Source: Limnobacter olei (lineage in GTDB: Bacteria; Pseudomonadota; Gammaproteobacteria; Burkholderiales; Burkholderiaceae_B). Taken from it: a stretch of 46,380 bases of DNA. This document shows positions 6,409-15,568 of this stretch, in pieces. Under the pieces are notes generated by a model. That model saw only the letters and a list, made by a program, of their open reading frames with translations, ran no database searches and was not told the DNA's origin. The position numbers were made by a program, and so were the translations under genes. The stretch spans positions 1-46,380 of the forward strand of contig NZ_JARFJD010000031.1 of NCBI RefSeq assembly GCF_029087225.1. The letters run 5' to 3'. Numbering within the stretch: position 1 is the first letter of the stretch; every line of letters begins with the position of its first letter.

Positions 6409-8271
6409 ATGAACTCAATTCGCTTGGGAAAGCTATGGCTTGCCACGCCGGTCGCTATTGCTGCGGCCGCTCCTGTATTTGCACAAACCAATCCAACTTT
6501 CGAACCCGTGTTGGTCACCGCCACCCGCACCGAACAGCCTGTCACTGATGTGTTGGCCGATGTCACGGTGATTGATCGCGATACGCTAAGCCGCGCCGGG
6601 CAAACGTCGCTGCGTGAATTGCTGGCCCAACAGCCGGGCGTGCAAATGTCTTCCAACGGCAGTTACCGCTCTAACACGGGGATTTTTTTAAGAGGTGCTT
6701 CGGCCACACAAACCATTTTGCTGGTGGATGGCGTGCGTGTGGGTTCTGCAACCAATGGTAGCCTTTCGCTGGAAACCATTCCGCTTGAATCCATCGAGCG
6801 CATCGAGATATTGCGTGGTGCTGCTTCAGCCTTGTATGGCCCAGATGCAGTGGGCGGTGTGATTCAAATTATTACGCGGCAAGCGGGTGTTCCCCGGCGT
6901 TCTGTCAGTGTGGGTGTGGGCACCGATGGCCAGCGCCTGGGAGCCGCTCATTTCGGTGGCAAAAGCGGTATTTTTGGCTACAACCTGGGCTTCTCGCATG
7001 AGCGAGGCAGCGGCATTGATGCCAAGACGCCCGCGGCAACCGGCTTGAATCCGGATGAAGATCGTTTTGAAACCAGCAGTTTGAATTTCAGTCTGGTGGC
7101 CGATATACACACCAATCACCAACTGAAGTTTCAATCCCTGTATAGCAAAGGTCTGTATGGTTTTGACGGAACGCCATCGCCCAACCCGCTGGGTTTGAAT
7201 TCCATGAATAGCGAGGCAATTGCCAATCCAGAAGTGAACCAGTCCAGCCTGCAATGGGTAGCAAACTGGGCTCCTCGTTGGAAGTCCACCGTATTGGTTG
7301 CGCAGTCCGATGACAAGTCGGTCACTGAATATCGCCGCCTGTCCGATGGCGCAGACGCCGGTGTCGCACGGTTCAACACCAAACGTGACCAATACAGTTG
7401 GCAAAACGACATTGGCTTTGGCAGCGATGTGCTTACCCTGTTGGCCGAGCAACGCAGCGAAGAAGTGGATAGCACCACGAACTACCCCGTGAAGGCCCGC
7501 ACGATTGATGGATTGATGGCTTCTTACGCCTTGAACCGCGACCAGTGGGACGCGCTTGGGGTGCTGCGAAGCGACGACAATTCCCAGTTCGGGCGTTTCA
7601 ATAACTATGCCTTGTCAGCTGGCTACAAACTGAATTCACAATGGCGTTTGGTGGGCAGTGCGGGCAGCAGCTTTCAGGCGCCCACCTTCAATCAGTTGTA
7701 TTTTCCCAGAACTGGCAATTTTTCTGGCAATCCCGAATTGCAACCCCAGCGCAGCCGCTCGAAAGAACTGGGTGTGAAGTACGCAGCACACGCCCTTGCA
7801 GCCAGCGCGGTGGTGTATGAAAACAAGGTGCAGGGTTTCATTACGCCGTCGACGAATGTGCAGTCGGACCGTGCCACTTTGCGTGGCGCTACGTTTGCGG
7901 TGGATCGCCAGTTTGAAACACTGTTGGTCAAAGCTTCCTATGATTACACCGACCCCAGAACCGAACCCGATGACAAGCGCATTGCGCGCATTGCCCGCCA
8001 TGTATTCAATTTAAACTTGAGCCGTGAAACCGGTCCCTGGCAGTACTATGGTGAACTGAAACTGGCCAGCGACCGTATTGACCGGTCTGGAAGCCGAGAA
8101 TTTAACTTAGGCGGTTATGGCTTGTTGAATGCGGGTGTTGGTTACAAAGTGAATCAGGATCTAACCGTGTCGGCCCGTTTGAACAACATCACCGACAAAA
8201 CCTATTCACTGGCCAATGGCTTTACCACACCTGGCAGAAACCTGTTTGTGTCTGCCAACTGGTCTTTTTAA
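6409..8271 (+). CDS. btuB: TonB-dependent vitamin B12 outer-membrane receptor
   Basis: 620 residues, close to the usual 600-620 of BtuB. The signal peptide ends near VFAQ (residue 26). The TonB box EPVLVTATR is followed by the plug domain with SLRELLAQQPGVQ, IFLRGASATQTILLVDGVRV and RIEILRGAASALYGPDAVGG. The beta-barrel ends with terminal aromatic strand FVSANWSF, the outer-membrane assembly signal. It takes up corrinoids across the outer membrane using TonB energy. Location directly behind the B12 riboswitch and ahead of btuFCD and cob genes makes a B12 substrate close to certain. It is the first gene of the operon. Confidence 0.95.
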   Translation: MNSIRLGKLWLATPVAIAAAAPVFAQTNPTFEPVLVTATRTEQPVTDVLADVTVIDRDTLSRAGQTSLRELLAQQPGVQMSSNGSYRSNTGIFLRGASATQTILLVDGVRVGSATNGSLSLETIPLESIERIEILRGAASALYGPDAVGGVIQIITRQAGVPRRSVSVGVGTDGQRLGAAHFGGKSGIFGYNLGFSHERGSGIDAKTPAATGLNPDEDRFETSSLNFSLVADIHTNHQLKFQSLYSKGLYGFDGTPSPNPLGLNSMNSEAIANPEVNQSSLQWVANWAPRWKSTVLVAQSDDKSVTEYRRLSDGADAGVARFNTKRDQYSWQNDIGFGSDVLTLLAEQRSEEVDSTTNYPVKARTIDGLMASYALNRDQWDALGVLRSDDNSQFGRFNNYALSAGYKLNSQWRLVGSAGSSFQAPTFNQLYFPRTGNFSGNPELQPQRSRSKELGVKYAAHALAASAVVYENKVQGFITPSTNVQSDRATLRGATFAVDRQFETLLVKASYDYTDPRTEPDDKRIARIARHVFNLNLSRETGPWQYYGELKLASDRIDRSGSREFNLGGYGLLNAGVGYKVNQDLTVSARLNNITDKTYSLANGFTTPGRNLFVSANWSF

Positions 8272-8294
8272 AGGGTGAAACCTGATTGACGCAC

Positions 8295-8864
8295 ATGCTT
8301 GCCCGTTCTGAACTGATATTGGGTGGCCAGCGCAGCGGTAAATCGCGCCGCGCTGAAAACCTGGCTATTCAATGGCTTGAGGCCGATCCACAACGGCAAG
8401 CCGTACTCGTGGCCACAGCCCATATTGGCGACGATGAAATGCAGCAACGCATTGAGCAGCACCAGCTTGACCGCGCAAAGCGCGTGCCCCGTTTGGTGGC
8501 GGTTGAGGAAAGCCTGTACCTGCCTGCAGCCTTGAAATTGCACAGCACCAGCAACACCCTGTTGATCGTGGATTGTTTAACCCTGTGGTTGGTTAACTGG
8601 TTGATGCCACCACCCGGTGTGCCTGCACCTGCACAAGGGTTTCACCATGCGGTCGAGCAACTGGTTCACACGCTGCACAACTTGCCAGGGCCGGTGGTGT
8701 TGGTGAGCAATGAAATTGGTTTGGGTGTTGTGCCCATGGGCAAGGAGGTGCGCCATTACGTGGATGAACTGGGGCGCTTGAACCAAACCATGGCCGATGC
8801 ATGTGAACGGCTTACCTTGATGGTGGCCGGGCAGGCGCTGTATGTGAAAGGGGCACCCGCATGA
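8295..8864 (+). CDS. cobU: Adenosylcobinamide kinase / adenosylcobinamide-phosphate guanylyltransferase
   Basis: 189 residues from the ATG at 8295 (a TTG at 8286 is possible). Walker A GGQRSGKS is at residues 10-17, then ATAHIGDDEMQQRIEQHQ with the histidine near which GMP is attached in CobU, then LLIVDCLTLWLVNW (Walker B-like), and VSNEIGLGVVPMGKEVRHYVDELGRLNQ near the C-terminus. This order is diagnostic of CobU/CobP. It phosphorylates adenosylcobinamide and then transfers GMP to give AdoCbi-GDP, the substrate of CobS. Its stop overlaps the btuF start by four bases. Confidence 0.95.
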   Translation: MLARSELILGGQRSGKSRRAENLAIQWLEADPQRQAVLVATAHIGDDEMQQRIEQHQLDRAKRVPRLVAVEESLYLPAALKLHSTSNTLLIVDCLTLWLVNWLMPPPGVPAPAQGFHHAVEQLVHTLHNLPGPVVLVSNEIGLGVVPMGKEVRHYVDELGRLNQTMADACERLTLMVAGQALYVKGAPA

Positions 8865-9718
8865 AAATATTTGGCGTGCGGCATTCAATCGCTTTTCTGC
8901 TGGCATTGTCGGCATGGGCTGCACACGCAGCACCGCAGCGCATTGTCAGCCTGTTGCCTTCGCTCACTGAAAGTGTATGTGAATTGGGGGCCTGTAGCCG
9001 CTTGGTGGGTGTAGATCGATATTCCAACTGGCCAGCATCGGTTCAACAACTGCCCCGTGTAGGCGGCGGGATTGATCCGAATATTGAAGCGATTATTGCA
9101 TTGAAGCCAGACCTTGTGTTGATGGCAGAATCGACACGTGCAGCCGAAAGGTTGCAGGCACTCGGCCTGAAAGTGCTGATGCTTGAGCCAAAAACACATG
9201 AACAGGTGCAGGTGGTGATGGCCAAAGTGGGCGAAGCCTTGGGACTTGCACCGGCAAAGGCCGAGCAGGTGTGGCGCAATGTGGATGCGGGTGTGTCTGC
9301 GGCCGCGGCCTCCTTGCCGGAACATGCGCGCGGTATTCGCGTTTATTTTGAAGTGAACCGGGCGCCCTACGCGGCAGGTGAATCATCTTTTATCGGTCAA
9401 ACACTCAAGCGCCTTGGTGTGGGCAATGTGGTGCCTGCTGAACTGGGGCCGTTTCCAAAGCTGAACCCTGAATTTGTGGTGCGTGCCAACCCCGACCTTA
9501 TTATGGTGGGTCAGCGCAATGTGCAAGGCATGACCGAGCGGCCCGGCTGGCAGCGCCTGCGTGCGGTGCGTGAACAACGCATTTGCATTTTCAACAGTGA
9601 CGATGAGGACGCCATTGTGCGCCCCGGCCCCCGCATGGCCGAAGGTGCCCGCCTGCTGGCGCAGTGCATTCTGAAACACAGCAATGCAACACCATCAAGC
9701 CGGGGTGGTGCCTTATGA
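8861..9718 (+). CDS. btuF: Periplasmic cobalamin-binding protein of the BtuFCD importer
   Basis: 285 residues; signal peptide through about residue 23 (WAAHAAP). The type III periplasmic-binding fold is shown by RIVSLLPSLTESVCELGACS, LVGVDRYSNWP, LPRVGGGIDPNIEAIIALKP and DLVLMAEST. It delivers B12 or cobinamide to BtuC. It overlaps cobU upstream and btuC downstream by four bases each (ATGA), indicating translational coupling. Confidence 0.9.
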   Translation: MKIFGVRHSIAFLLALSAWAAHAAPQRIVSLLPSLTESVCELGACSRLVGVDRYSNWPASVQQLPRVGGGIDPNIEAIIALKPDLVLMAESTRAAERLQALGLKVLMLEPKTHEQVQVVMAKVGEALGLAPAKAEQVWRNVDAGVSAAAASLPEHARGIRVYFEVNRAPYAAGESSFIGQTLKRLGVGNVVPAELGPFPKLNPEFVVRANPDLIMVGQRNVQGMTERPGWQRLRAVREQRICIFNSDDEDAIVRPGPRMAEGARLLAQCILKHSNATPSSRGGAL

Positions 9719-10701
9719 ATACACGTGCAAGCCTGTGGCTGGGTGTTTTGTTGTTGGCCTTAAGCCTGTTGTTGTGCGCCATCGGTTTGGGTGTGGGCAG
9801 CACAGGTCTTGAATCAGTGTGGCGCATGTGGGGTGACCCGGTGGCCCATCAAATTATTGTCGATATTCGTGCCCCACGCACACTGGGTGCTTGGGCCGCC
9901 GGTGCCTTGCTTGGACTGGCGGGTGCGGTTGCGCAAGGTCTGTTTCGCAACCCCTTGGCCGATCCGTTTTTGTTGGGCAGCGCGTCGGGTGCTTCCTTGG
10001 CGGTGGCAGTGTCGCTGGCTGTACTGGGCGTGTCGCCATTTGCCGAGGCGTGGGTGGTGCGGCTGGGCCTAACCGGTGCCGCTTTTGTGGGTGCGGTGGG
10101 CGCTGTGCTGCTGACCCTGACGTTGGCCAAAGGCGTGCAACATACATTGCGCCTGTTGCTGGCAGGTGTGGTGGTTGGCATGGTGTTGGGTGCGCTGACA
10201 TCATTAATCACCATTGCAGTTCCGCAAACCTTGCAGGCCATGCAAGCGTTCATTCTGGGTTCTACCGGTTTTGTGGGTTGGCAATCGCTGGGAATCATGC
10301 TGCTTTCCGGCGTGTTGTGTCTGGCTGTGGCCTGGGCTTTTTCCCGCACGCTGGATGCCCTTACCTTGGGAGAACACACCGCGCAAAGTCTGGGTTTGCC
10401 CTTGCGCCCCGCACGCATGGCGTTGATCGCTGTGGTCGCTTTGGCCACCGGCACTGCCGTTGCACACACCGGCCTGATTGCCTTTGTGGGTTTGGCTGCA
10501 CCGCATTTGGTGCGCGCTGCGGTGCGCACTACCTATGCACAGTTGGTGGTGTTGGCCAGCCTGATGGGTGGGGTGTTGCTGCTGGCTGCCGATATTCTGG
10601 CCCGTGGTTTGATTGCGCCTCAGGAAATTCCCGTTGGCGTGTTGACTGCCACGCTGGGTGGCGGCTATTTGCTCTGGCTGATGCACAGAAGGGCGGGGTA
10701 A
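9715..10701 (+). CDS. btuC: Vitamin B12 ABC transporter permease
   Basis: 328 residues from the ATG at 9715, overlapping the btuF stop; an upstream in-frame GTG (9664) lies inside btuF and is unlikely. It is a FecCD/BtuC-family permease with about ten hydrophobic helices. Family landmarks include RAPRTLGAWAAGALLGLAGA, FRNPLADPFLLGSASGA and GLIAFVGLAAPHLVRA, the last being part of the cytoplasmic coupling region that touches BtuD. It overlaps the btuD start by one base. Confidence 0.93.
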   Translation: MNTRASLWLGVLLLALSLLLCAIGLGVGSTGLESVWRMWGDPVAHQIIVDIRAPRTLGAWAAGALLGLAGAVAQGLFRNPLADPFLLGSASGASLAVAVSLAVLGVSPFAEAWVVRLGLTGAAFVGAVGAVLLTLTLAKGVQHTLRLLLAGVVVGMVLGALTSLITIAVPQTLQAMQAFILGSTGFVGWQSLGIMLLSGVLCLAVAWAFSRTLDALTLGEHTAQSLGLPLRPARMALIAVVALATGTAVAHTGLIAFVGLAAPHLVRAAVRTTYAQLVVLASLMGGVLLLAADILARGLIAPQEIPVGVLTATLGGGYLLWLMHRRAG

Positions 10702-11498
10702 TGAACATGAACCAGAATACTGCCGCATTCGAGGTAAAAGGCCTTTCGGTTTCACTGGGTTCGGGCCGCTTTGCGTGCCCCGTCATACACCAGCTTGATA
10801 CTCGTATTGCGGCTGGCCGCTGGACCTGTGTGGTGGGCCCAAACGGCGCGGGAAAATCCACTTTTCTGCGTGCCTTGGCTGGGCTTGTTCCCACGCAGCG
10901 AGGCCGTGTCAAGGTGAATGGAAAAGACTTGCAAAGCTATGCACACCGCGAACGCGCCAAAACTGTGGCCTGGCTTGCCCAGGGCGGGGCCGATCAGGCT
11001 GCTGATGACTTGAGTACCTACGACATCGTAATGCTGGGCCGCTTTCCCCATTTGCCCTGGTTAAGCCCGCCCGGCCCAGCCGACCACGCCGCTGTGCAGC
11101 AGGCCATGGAACAAACCCGTGTGTGGGAATGGCGCAGCCGTTTGTTTGGAAGTCTTTCCGGGGGCGAACGCCAGCGCGTGCTGCTGGCGCGCCTGTTGGC
11201 TGTTCAGGCCGACATTGTGTTGATGGACGAACCCTTGGCCAACCTCGACCCGCCGCACCAGGCCGACTGGATTGCGCTGGTGCGTAGCCTGGTAGCCCAA
11301 GGACGAACGGTGGTGACCGTGTTGCATGAAATTTCCCTGGCCTTGCTGGCCGACGACCTGTTGGTGTTGCAAGCAGGCCAATTGCACTACGCCGGCCCCA
11401 GTCACGAGCCGACGGCACACCACGCCCTGCAAACTGTTTTTGATCATCGACTTTCCATTCACCAGGTGAACAACCGTTGGCTTGTGTTGCCAACCTGA
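10701..11498 (+). CDS. btuD: Vitamin B12 ABC transporter ATPase
   Basis: 265 residues from the ATG at 10701 (a second ATG at 10707 is also possible). Walker A GPNGAGKST is at about residues 47-55, the signature SLSGGERQRV at about 152-161, Walker B IVLMDEPLANLD and the H-loop VLHE. This is a complete FepC/BtuD-type nucleotide-binding subunit. The same frame is open for hundreds of bases upstream across btuC, but that extension is an artefact of high GC at third positions. It powers BtuCF-mediated corrinoid import. Confidence 0.93.
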   Translation: MNMNQNTAAFEVKGLSVSLGSGRFACPVIHQLDTRIAAGRWTCVVGPNGAGKSTFLRALAGLVPTQRGRVKVNGKDLQSYAHRERAKTVAWLAQGGADQAADDLSTYDIVMLGRFPHLPWLSPPGPADHAAVQQAMEQTRVWEWRSRLFGSLSGGERQRVLLARLLAVQADIVLMDEPLANLDPPHQADWIALVRSLVAQGRTVVTVLHEISLALLADDLLVLQAGQLHYAGPSHEPTAHHALQTVFDHRLSIHQVNNRWLVLPT

Positions 11499-11515
11499 CC
11501 GCGAGAGAAAACCCC

Positions 11516-12097
11516 ATGCAAATTGAAACGCCCCCCACCGAGAAACGCTACGACAGGCCCGAAGGCGAAAGGCGTGGCCTGATCATCGTGAACACCGGTG
11601 ATGGCAAAGGCAAAAGCACTGCGGCATTTGGCTTGGCCTTGCGTGCATTTGGGCGAACCCATGTGCATGGCAAGCTCGTGAAAATTTACCAGTTCATGAA
11701 AGTGCCCAGTGCGCGTTTTGGTGAACATCGATCGTTCGAGCAACTGGGTTTGTCCATCGAAGGGCTGGGTGATGGCTTTAGCTGGAAAAGCAAAGACATC
11801 GAACATTCAGCGCAACTGGCCCGGGACGGCTGGGCCAAAGCCCGCGACACCATTCTGGCTGGCGAACATTTCATGGTGGTGCTGGATGAACTGACCTACG
11901 GCTTGATCTACGGCTGGATTTCGTTGGAGGATGTGTTGCAAACCCTGCGTGATCGACCCAAGGACGTGCATGTTGTAATCACCGGGCGGCGTTGCCCGCA
12001 GGAAGTAATGGATATGGCCGATACGGTGACAGAGATGACCATGGTCAAGCATGCTTTCAAGGCAGGTATACCGGCCCAGCGCGGTATCGAAGATTAA
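11516..12097 (+). CDS. cobO: Cob(I)yrinic acid a,c-diamide adenosyltransferase
   Basis: 193 residues from the ATG at 11516. The P-loop GDGKGKST is preceded by RGLIIVNT, and followed by QFMKVPSARFGE, VLDELTYGLIYGWI and VVITGRRCPQEVMDMAD, all typical of the CobA/CobO/BtuR family. It transfers the adenosyl group from ATP to Co(I) corrinoids. Placed right after the importer, it would adenosylate incoming corrinoids before nucleotide-loop assembly. Confidence 0.95.
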   Translation: MQIETPPTEKRYDRPEGERRGLIIVNTGDGKGKSTAAFGLALRAFGRTHVHGKLVKIYQFMKVPSARFGEHRSFEQLGLSIEGLGDGFSWKSKDIEHSAQLARDGWAKARDTILAGEHFMVVLDELTYGLIYGWISLEDVLQTLRDRPKDVHVVITGRRCPQEVMDMADTVTEMTMVKHAFKAGIPAQRGIED

Positions 12098-12108
12098 ACG
12101 CAACGCAA

Positions 12109-13095
12109 ATGGACAATGCCAGCCCCGCTTTGATTTCCGCCACGTCTTTTACATCCATTGACGGTTTGGCTGGTGCCATGCTGGTGGCTTTGCTCGTCGA
12201 TTATTGTTTCGGCGAACCGCCGGTTCGCTGGCACCCGGTGGTGTGGATGGGCAATTATCTGGGGTGGGCAGGTCGCTTGTTTGCGCCTGCAATAGGTGTT
12301 GTGCCCAGCAAAGTGACGGCCCCATTCACAGCCGGTGCCTTGGCGTGGTGTGTGGGTGCTGCGGGCGTATTCATTCTGGCTGCGTTGCTTTCAATGTGGT
12401 TGGCACAGGCGAATTGGGTTTTCCAAGTGTTGTTGCTGGGCCTGTTGTTCAAACCCATGTTGGCCTGGCGGGTGCTGCGCGATGAAGTACACGCTGTTGA
12501 AAAAGCCTTGCAACGTTCACTGCCCGAAGGCCGACAGCAGGTGGCGCGTTTGGTCAGCCGCGATGTGAACGGCCTGAGCGAGGCGCAGGTTCGGCAGGCT
12601 GCCATTTCTACACTTGCAGAAAATTTAAATGACTCTGTGGTAGCCCCGCTGTTCTGGTTTGCGGTGCTGGGTTTGCCAGGCGCTGCAGTTTATCGCTTTG
12701 CCAATACGGCCGACGCCATGTGGGGCTATCTTGGCGAACGCGCAGGGCGCGACTGGACCTGGGCAGGCAAGTGGGCAGCACGCGCAGACGATGTGTTGTC
12801 CTGGTTGCCTGCCCGCATCACTGCCGTGCTGATTTGCCTGTTGTTCAAAGGTCGTGGCCTGTTTCAATTACCCGGTATTGCACAACAAACCCCTTCACCG
12901 AATGGCGGTTGGCCCATGGGGGCCTTGGCTTTGGGGATGAATATTTGTTTGGAAAAGAAAGGCGTGTATTGTTTGAATAGGCAAGGCGAGGCGCCCCGCA
13001 GTGGCCATATCGAAGCCGCCTTGCATGCCTGCGCACAAGTGGTGGTATTCATAGCGGTGCTTTGCTTGGTGGCTGTTTTGTGGGGGGTAACATGA
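12109..13095 (+). CDS. cbiB: Adenosylcobinamide-phosphate synthase (aminopropanol attachment)
   Basis: 328 residues from the ATG at 12109. Membrane protein with the CbiB/CobD signature LLVDYCFGEPPVRWHPVVWMG near the N-terminus, VNGLSEAQVRQAAISTLAEN, LNDSVVAPLFWFAVLGLPGA and RFANTADAMWGY. It attaches (R)-1-amino-2-propanol or its phosphate to adenosylcobyric acid in the inner membrane. Its stop overlaps the next start by four bases; that gene should supply the aminopropanol phosphate. Confidence 0.94.
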   Translation: MDNASPALISATSFTSIDGLAGAMLVALLVDYCFGEPPVRWHPVVWMGNYLGWAGRLFAPAIGVVPSKVTAPFTAGALAWCVGAAGVFILAALLSMWLAQANWVFQVLLLGLLFKPMLAWRVLRDEVHAVEKALQRSLPEGRQQVARLVSRDVNGLSEAQVRQAAISTLAENLNDSVVAPLFWFAVLGLPGAAVYRFANTADAMWGYLGERAGRDWTWAGKWAARADDVLSWLPARITAVLICLLFKGRGLFQLPGIAQQTPSPNGGWPMGALALGMNICLEKKGVYCLNRQGEAPRSGHIEAALHACAQVVVFIAVLCLVAVLWGVT

Positions 13096-14087
13096 ACACA
13101 CGGATACATGGCGGTACCGATGAGCACGGGCCCGTGCCCTTTGACTTCTCCAGCAATGCCAATGCCGTTGGGCCTTGCCCTGCGGTGTTGAACGCAGTTC
13201 AGCAGGCTGACGCACTGCGTTACCCCGACCCGAATTACACGGCCTTGCGCACTGCGCTTGCCGACTTTCATCAAGTGGATGAATCCAGAATTGTGGTTGC
13301 GGGCAGTGCAAGCGAATTCATTCAACGCCTGACCACCTGCCAGTGGCGCAAGGGCTGCAATTCTTACTGGGTGCCGCAACACGCTTATGGCGATTATGCG
13401 CACGCCGCGCAGGTGTGGGACATGGAACTGGTTGATGACCCAAGTCAGGCTGGCTTGGTGTGGTTGTGCAACCCTTCAAGCCCCTTGGGGCAAACTGAAT
13501 CGACCGAGCTATTGAAAATTGTAGAGGACCACCCCGAGGTGGTTGCCGTGCTTGATTGTGCTTATGAACCCCTGTGCCTTGATGAACAGGCCCGCACGGC
13601 CGTGCAAAAACGAGACCATTTGTGGCAATTGTGGTCGCCCAACAAGGCATTGGGCATGACAGGTATTCGCGGCGCTTACGCCATTGCACCCGTGGGTGAA
13701 AGCCGAGCGGTGTGCGCACTGAATAGCCTGGCACCTTCCTGGCCGATCGGCACGCACGGGCAAGCAATGCTGCTTGCCTGGACCTTGCCGGAAACACAAG
13801 GTTGGCTGGCCGAAAGCCGCAGCGTGCTGGCGCAATGGAAACTGGATCTGCTGGATTGCCTTCACCAGCGGGGTTGGGAAACGATGCCCAGCATTGCCTC
13901 GTTTGTGTGTGCCAAAGCACCTTGTGGAATTGATGAGGTGCACCTGCGCGCGCGTGGCATCAAGCTGCGCGATGCCACCTCGTTTGGTTTGCCCGGCTGG
14001 TGGCGCTTGTGCGCGCAAGGGCCACAGGCCATGGCTGCGCTTTCAAGTGCGCTTGAATATTATCCTGCAAGGCAGGGCCACGAATGA
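13092..14087 (+). CDS. cobD: Threonine-phosphate decarboxylase-like PLP enzyme (CobC/CobD type)
   Basis: 331 residues from the ATG at 13092, preceded by a G-rich ribosome site. Fold-type I aminotransferase: DFSSNANAVGP at the N-terminus, LRYPDPNYTALRTALADFH, WLCNPSSPLGQ, AVLDCAYEPL, and the PLP lysine in SPNKALGMTGIRGAYAI. The family includes Salmonella CobD, which makes aminopropanol phosphate from threonine phosphate, and CobC of Pseudomonas-type pathways. At 331 residues it is slightly short (usually about 340-360). Position between cbiB and cobQ supports the role. The decarboxylase activity itself is inferred from context. Confidence 0.85.
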   Translation: MNTRIHGGTDEHGPVPFDFSSNANAVGPCPAVLNAVQQADALRYPDPNYTALRTALADFHQVDESRIVVAGSASEFIQRLTTCQWRKGCNSYWVPQHAYGDYAHAAQVWDMELVDDPSQAGLVWLCNPSSPLGQTESTELLKIVEDHPEVVAVLDCAYEPLCLDEQARTAVQKRDHLWQLWSPNKALGMTGIRGAYAIAPVGESRAVCALNSLAPSWPIGTHGQAMLLAWTLPETQGWLAESRSVLAQWKLDLLDCLHQRGWETMPSIASFVCAKAPCGIDEVHLRARGIKLRDATSFGLPGWWRLCAQGPQAMAALSSALEYYPARQGHE

Positions 14088-15547
14088 CCGCAGTGTGTGT
14101 CATGGTTCTGGGCACCAGCAGCGGTGCAGGCAAAAGCTGGGTGACCACTGCACTGTGTCGCCATTACGCACGCATGGGTTTCAAGGTGGCCCCCTTCAAG
14201 GCACAAAACATGAGCAACAACGCTCGTGTGGTGGCGGGGTTGCATGGCAGTGAAGGGGAAATTGGTTCTGCCCAGTATTTCCAGGCGCTGGCCGCATGTT
14301 GCGAACCGCATGTGCACATGAACCCGGTGTTGTTAAAACCCGAAGCCGACACCAAAAGCCAAGTGGTGGTGTTGGGACAAGTGGACATGGCGTTGAGCAA
14401 GACCCCGTGGCGGGAACGCAGCGCCCAAGTGTGGCCGCACATCATGGCATCACTGGATGCACTGCGTGCCGACCATGATGTGGTGGTGATCGAGGGCGCA
14501 GGTTCACCCGCAGAAATCAACCTGCATGCCAGCGACATTGTGAACATGCGCGTGGCCGTGCACGCGCAGGCGCGCTGCCTGCTGGTTACCGACATTGACC
14601 GTGGTGGGGCTTTTGCCCACTTGTACGGCACCTGGGCTTTGTTGCCCACCGAGGAACGTGCCTTGATTCGCGGTTTTGTGTTGAACAAATTTCGAGGTGA
14701 TGCGGCCTTGCTGGCTCCTGCGCCCGAACTGTTGCAGCAGCTGACCGGTGTGCCCACCGTGGCCACCTTGCCCATGTGGTTTCAGCATGGTTTGCCGGAA
14801 GAAGATGGGGTGTTCGATGACCGCAGCCGTTCCACTGGCCGCGTGCACACCACTGTTGCTGTTCTGGCTTTTCCGCGCATCAGCAATCTGGATGAATTCC
14901 AGCCCCTGAAAAACATGCCCGGTGTGCGTTTGGTGTGGGCCCGCACACCTGCCGATTGTGCGGGTGCTGACTGGATCATTCTGCCGGGTTCAAAACACAC
15001 CACAGCCGATTTGGCATGGTTGCGCGAACAAGGGCTGGACCAAACCGTGGCCGAGCACGCCGAACAAGGCAAGCCCGTGTTGGGCATTTGTGGTGGCCTG
15101 CAAATGTTGGGTGAGGCACTGGTGGATGCGCACGGCATTGATGGCAATGCACCGGGGCTGGGGCTTTTGCCTTTGGTGACCTGCTTTGAACCCGACAAAA
15201 CAGTGCGCCGTACCACGCTGCTTTTTGGCGCCGTGCAAGGGCCTTGGGCCGCGTTGGCGCAGCAACTGGTCAACGGCTATGAAATTCACCATGGTCAAAC
15301 CGCGCAACACCCGGCGCTGGCTCAAGCCGGGCAGCTGGCCCGCGAAGTGCTGCCCGGTTTGGGTTGGCAAAATACAGCGGGCAATGTGCTGGGTGTTTAC
15401 GTGCACGGCCTGTTTGAAGATGGCGCAGTGTTGGCCGCACTGTTTGGCGCACAAGCCCCCACGTTGGAAAGCGTATTCAACGGGTTGGCAGATTTTCTGG
15501 AACAACATGTTCAGCCGGGCGTGTTGAATGCACTTATCGAACCCTAA
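14084..15547 (+). CDS. cobQ: Adenosylcobyric acid synthase (glutamine-hydrolysing)
   Basis: 487 residues, usual length for CobQ/CbiP. The N-terminal dethiobiotin-synthetase-like ATPase has GTSSGAGKSW and APFKAQNMSNNARVV. The C-terminal class I glutamine amidotransferase has the catalytic cysteine in VLGICGGLQMLGEAL (about residue 336), plus GYEIHHGQT and GVYVHGLFED. It amidates carboxylates b, d, e and g of adenosylcobyrinic acid a,c-diamide. Corrin-ring genes are not in view, so the diamide must come from elsewhere in the genome or from outside. Confidence 0.95.
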   Translation: MTAVCVMVLGTSSGAGKSWVTTALCRHYARMGFKVAPFKAQNMSNNARVVAGLHGSEGEIGSAQYFQALAACCEPHVHMNPVLLKPEADTKSQVVVLGQVDMALSKTPWRERSAQVWPHIMASLDALRADHDVVVIEGAGSPAEINLHASDIVNMRVAVHAQARCLLVTDIDRGGAFAHLYGTWALLPTEERALIRGFVLNKFRGDAALLAPAPELLQQLTGVPTVATLPMWFQHGLPEEDGVFDDRSRSTGRVHTTVAVLAFPRISNLDEFQPLKNMPGVRLVWARTPADCAGADWIILPGSKHTTADLAWLREQGLDQTVAEHAEQGKPVLGICGGLQMLGEALVDAHGIDGNAPGLGLLPLVTCFEPDKTVRRTTLLFGAVQGPWAALAQQLVNGYEIHHGQTAQHPALAQAGQLAREVLPGLGWQNTAGNVLGVYVHGLFEDGAVLAALFGAQAPTLESVFNGLADFLEQHVQPGVLNALIEP

Positions 15548-15568
15548 TTCTTAAGGTACACAGCACCC

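Noticed and set aside
9891-10700. A 535-codon open frame ending with btuD and beginning inside btuC
   Set aside because: The upstream part is a shadow of btuC in another frame, rich in Cys, Gly and Arg. Real btuD starts at 10701 with its own family N-terminus.
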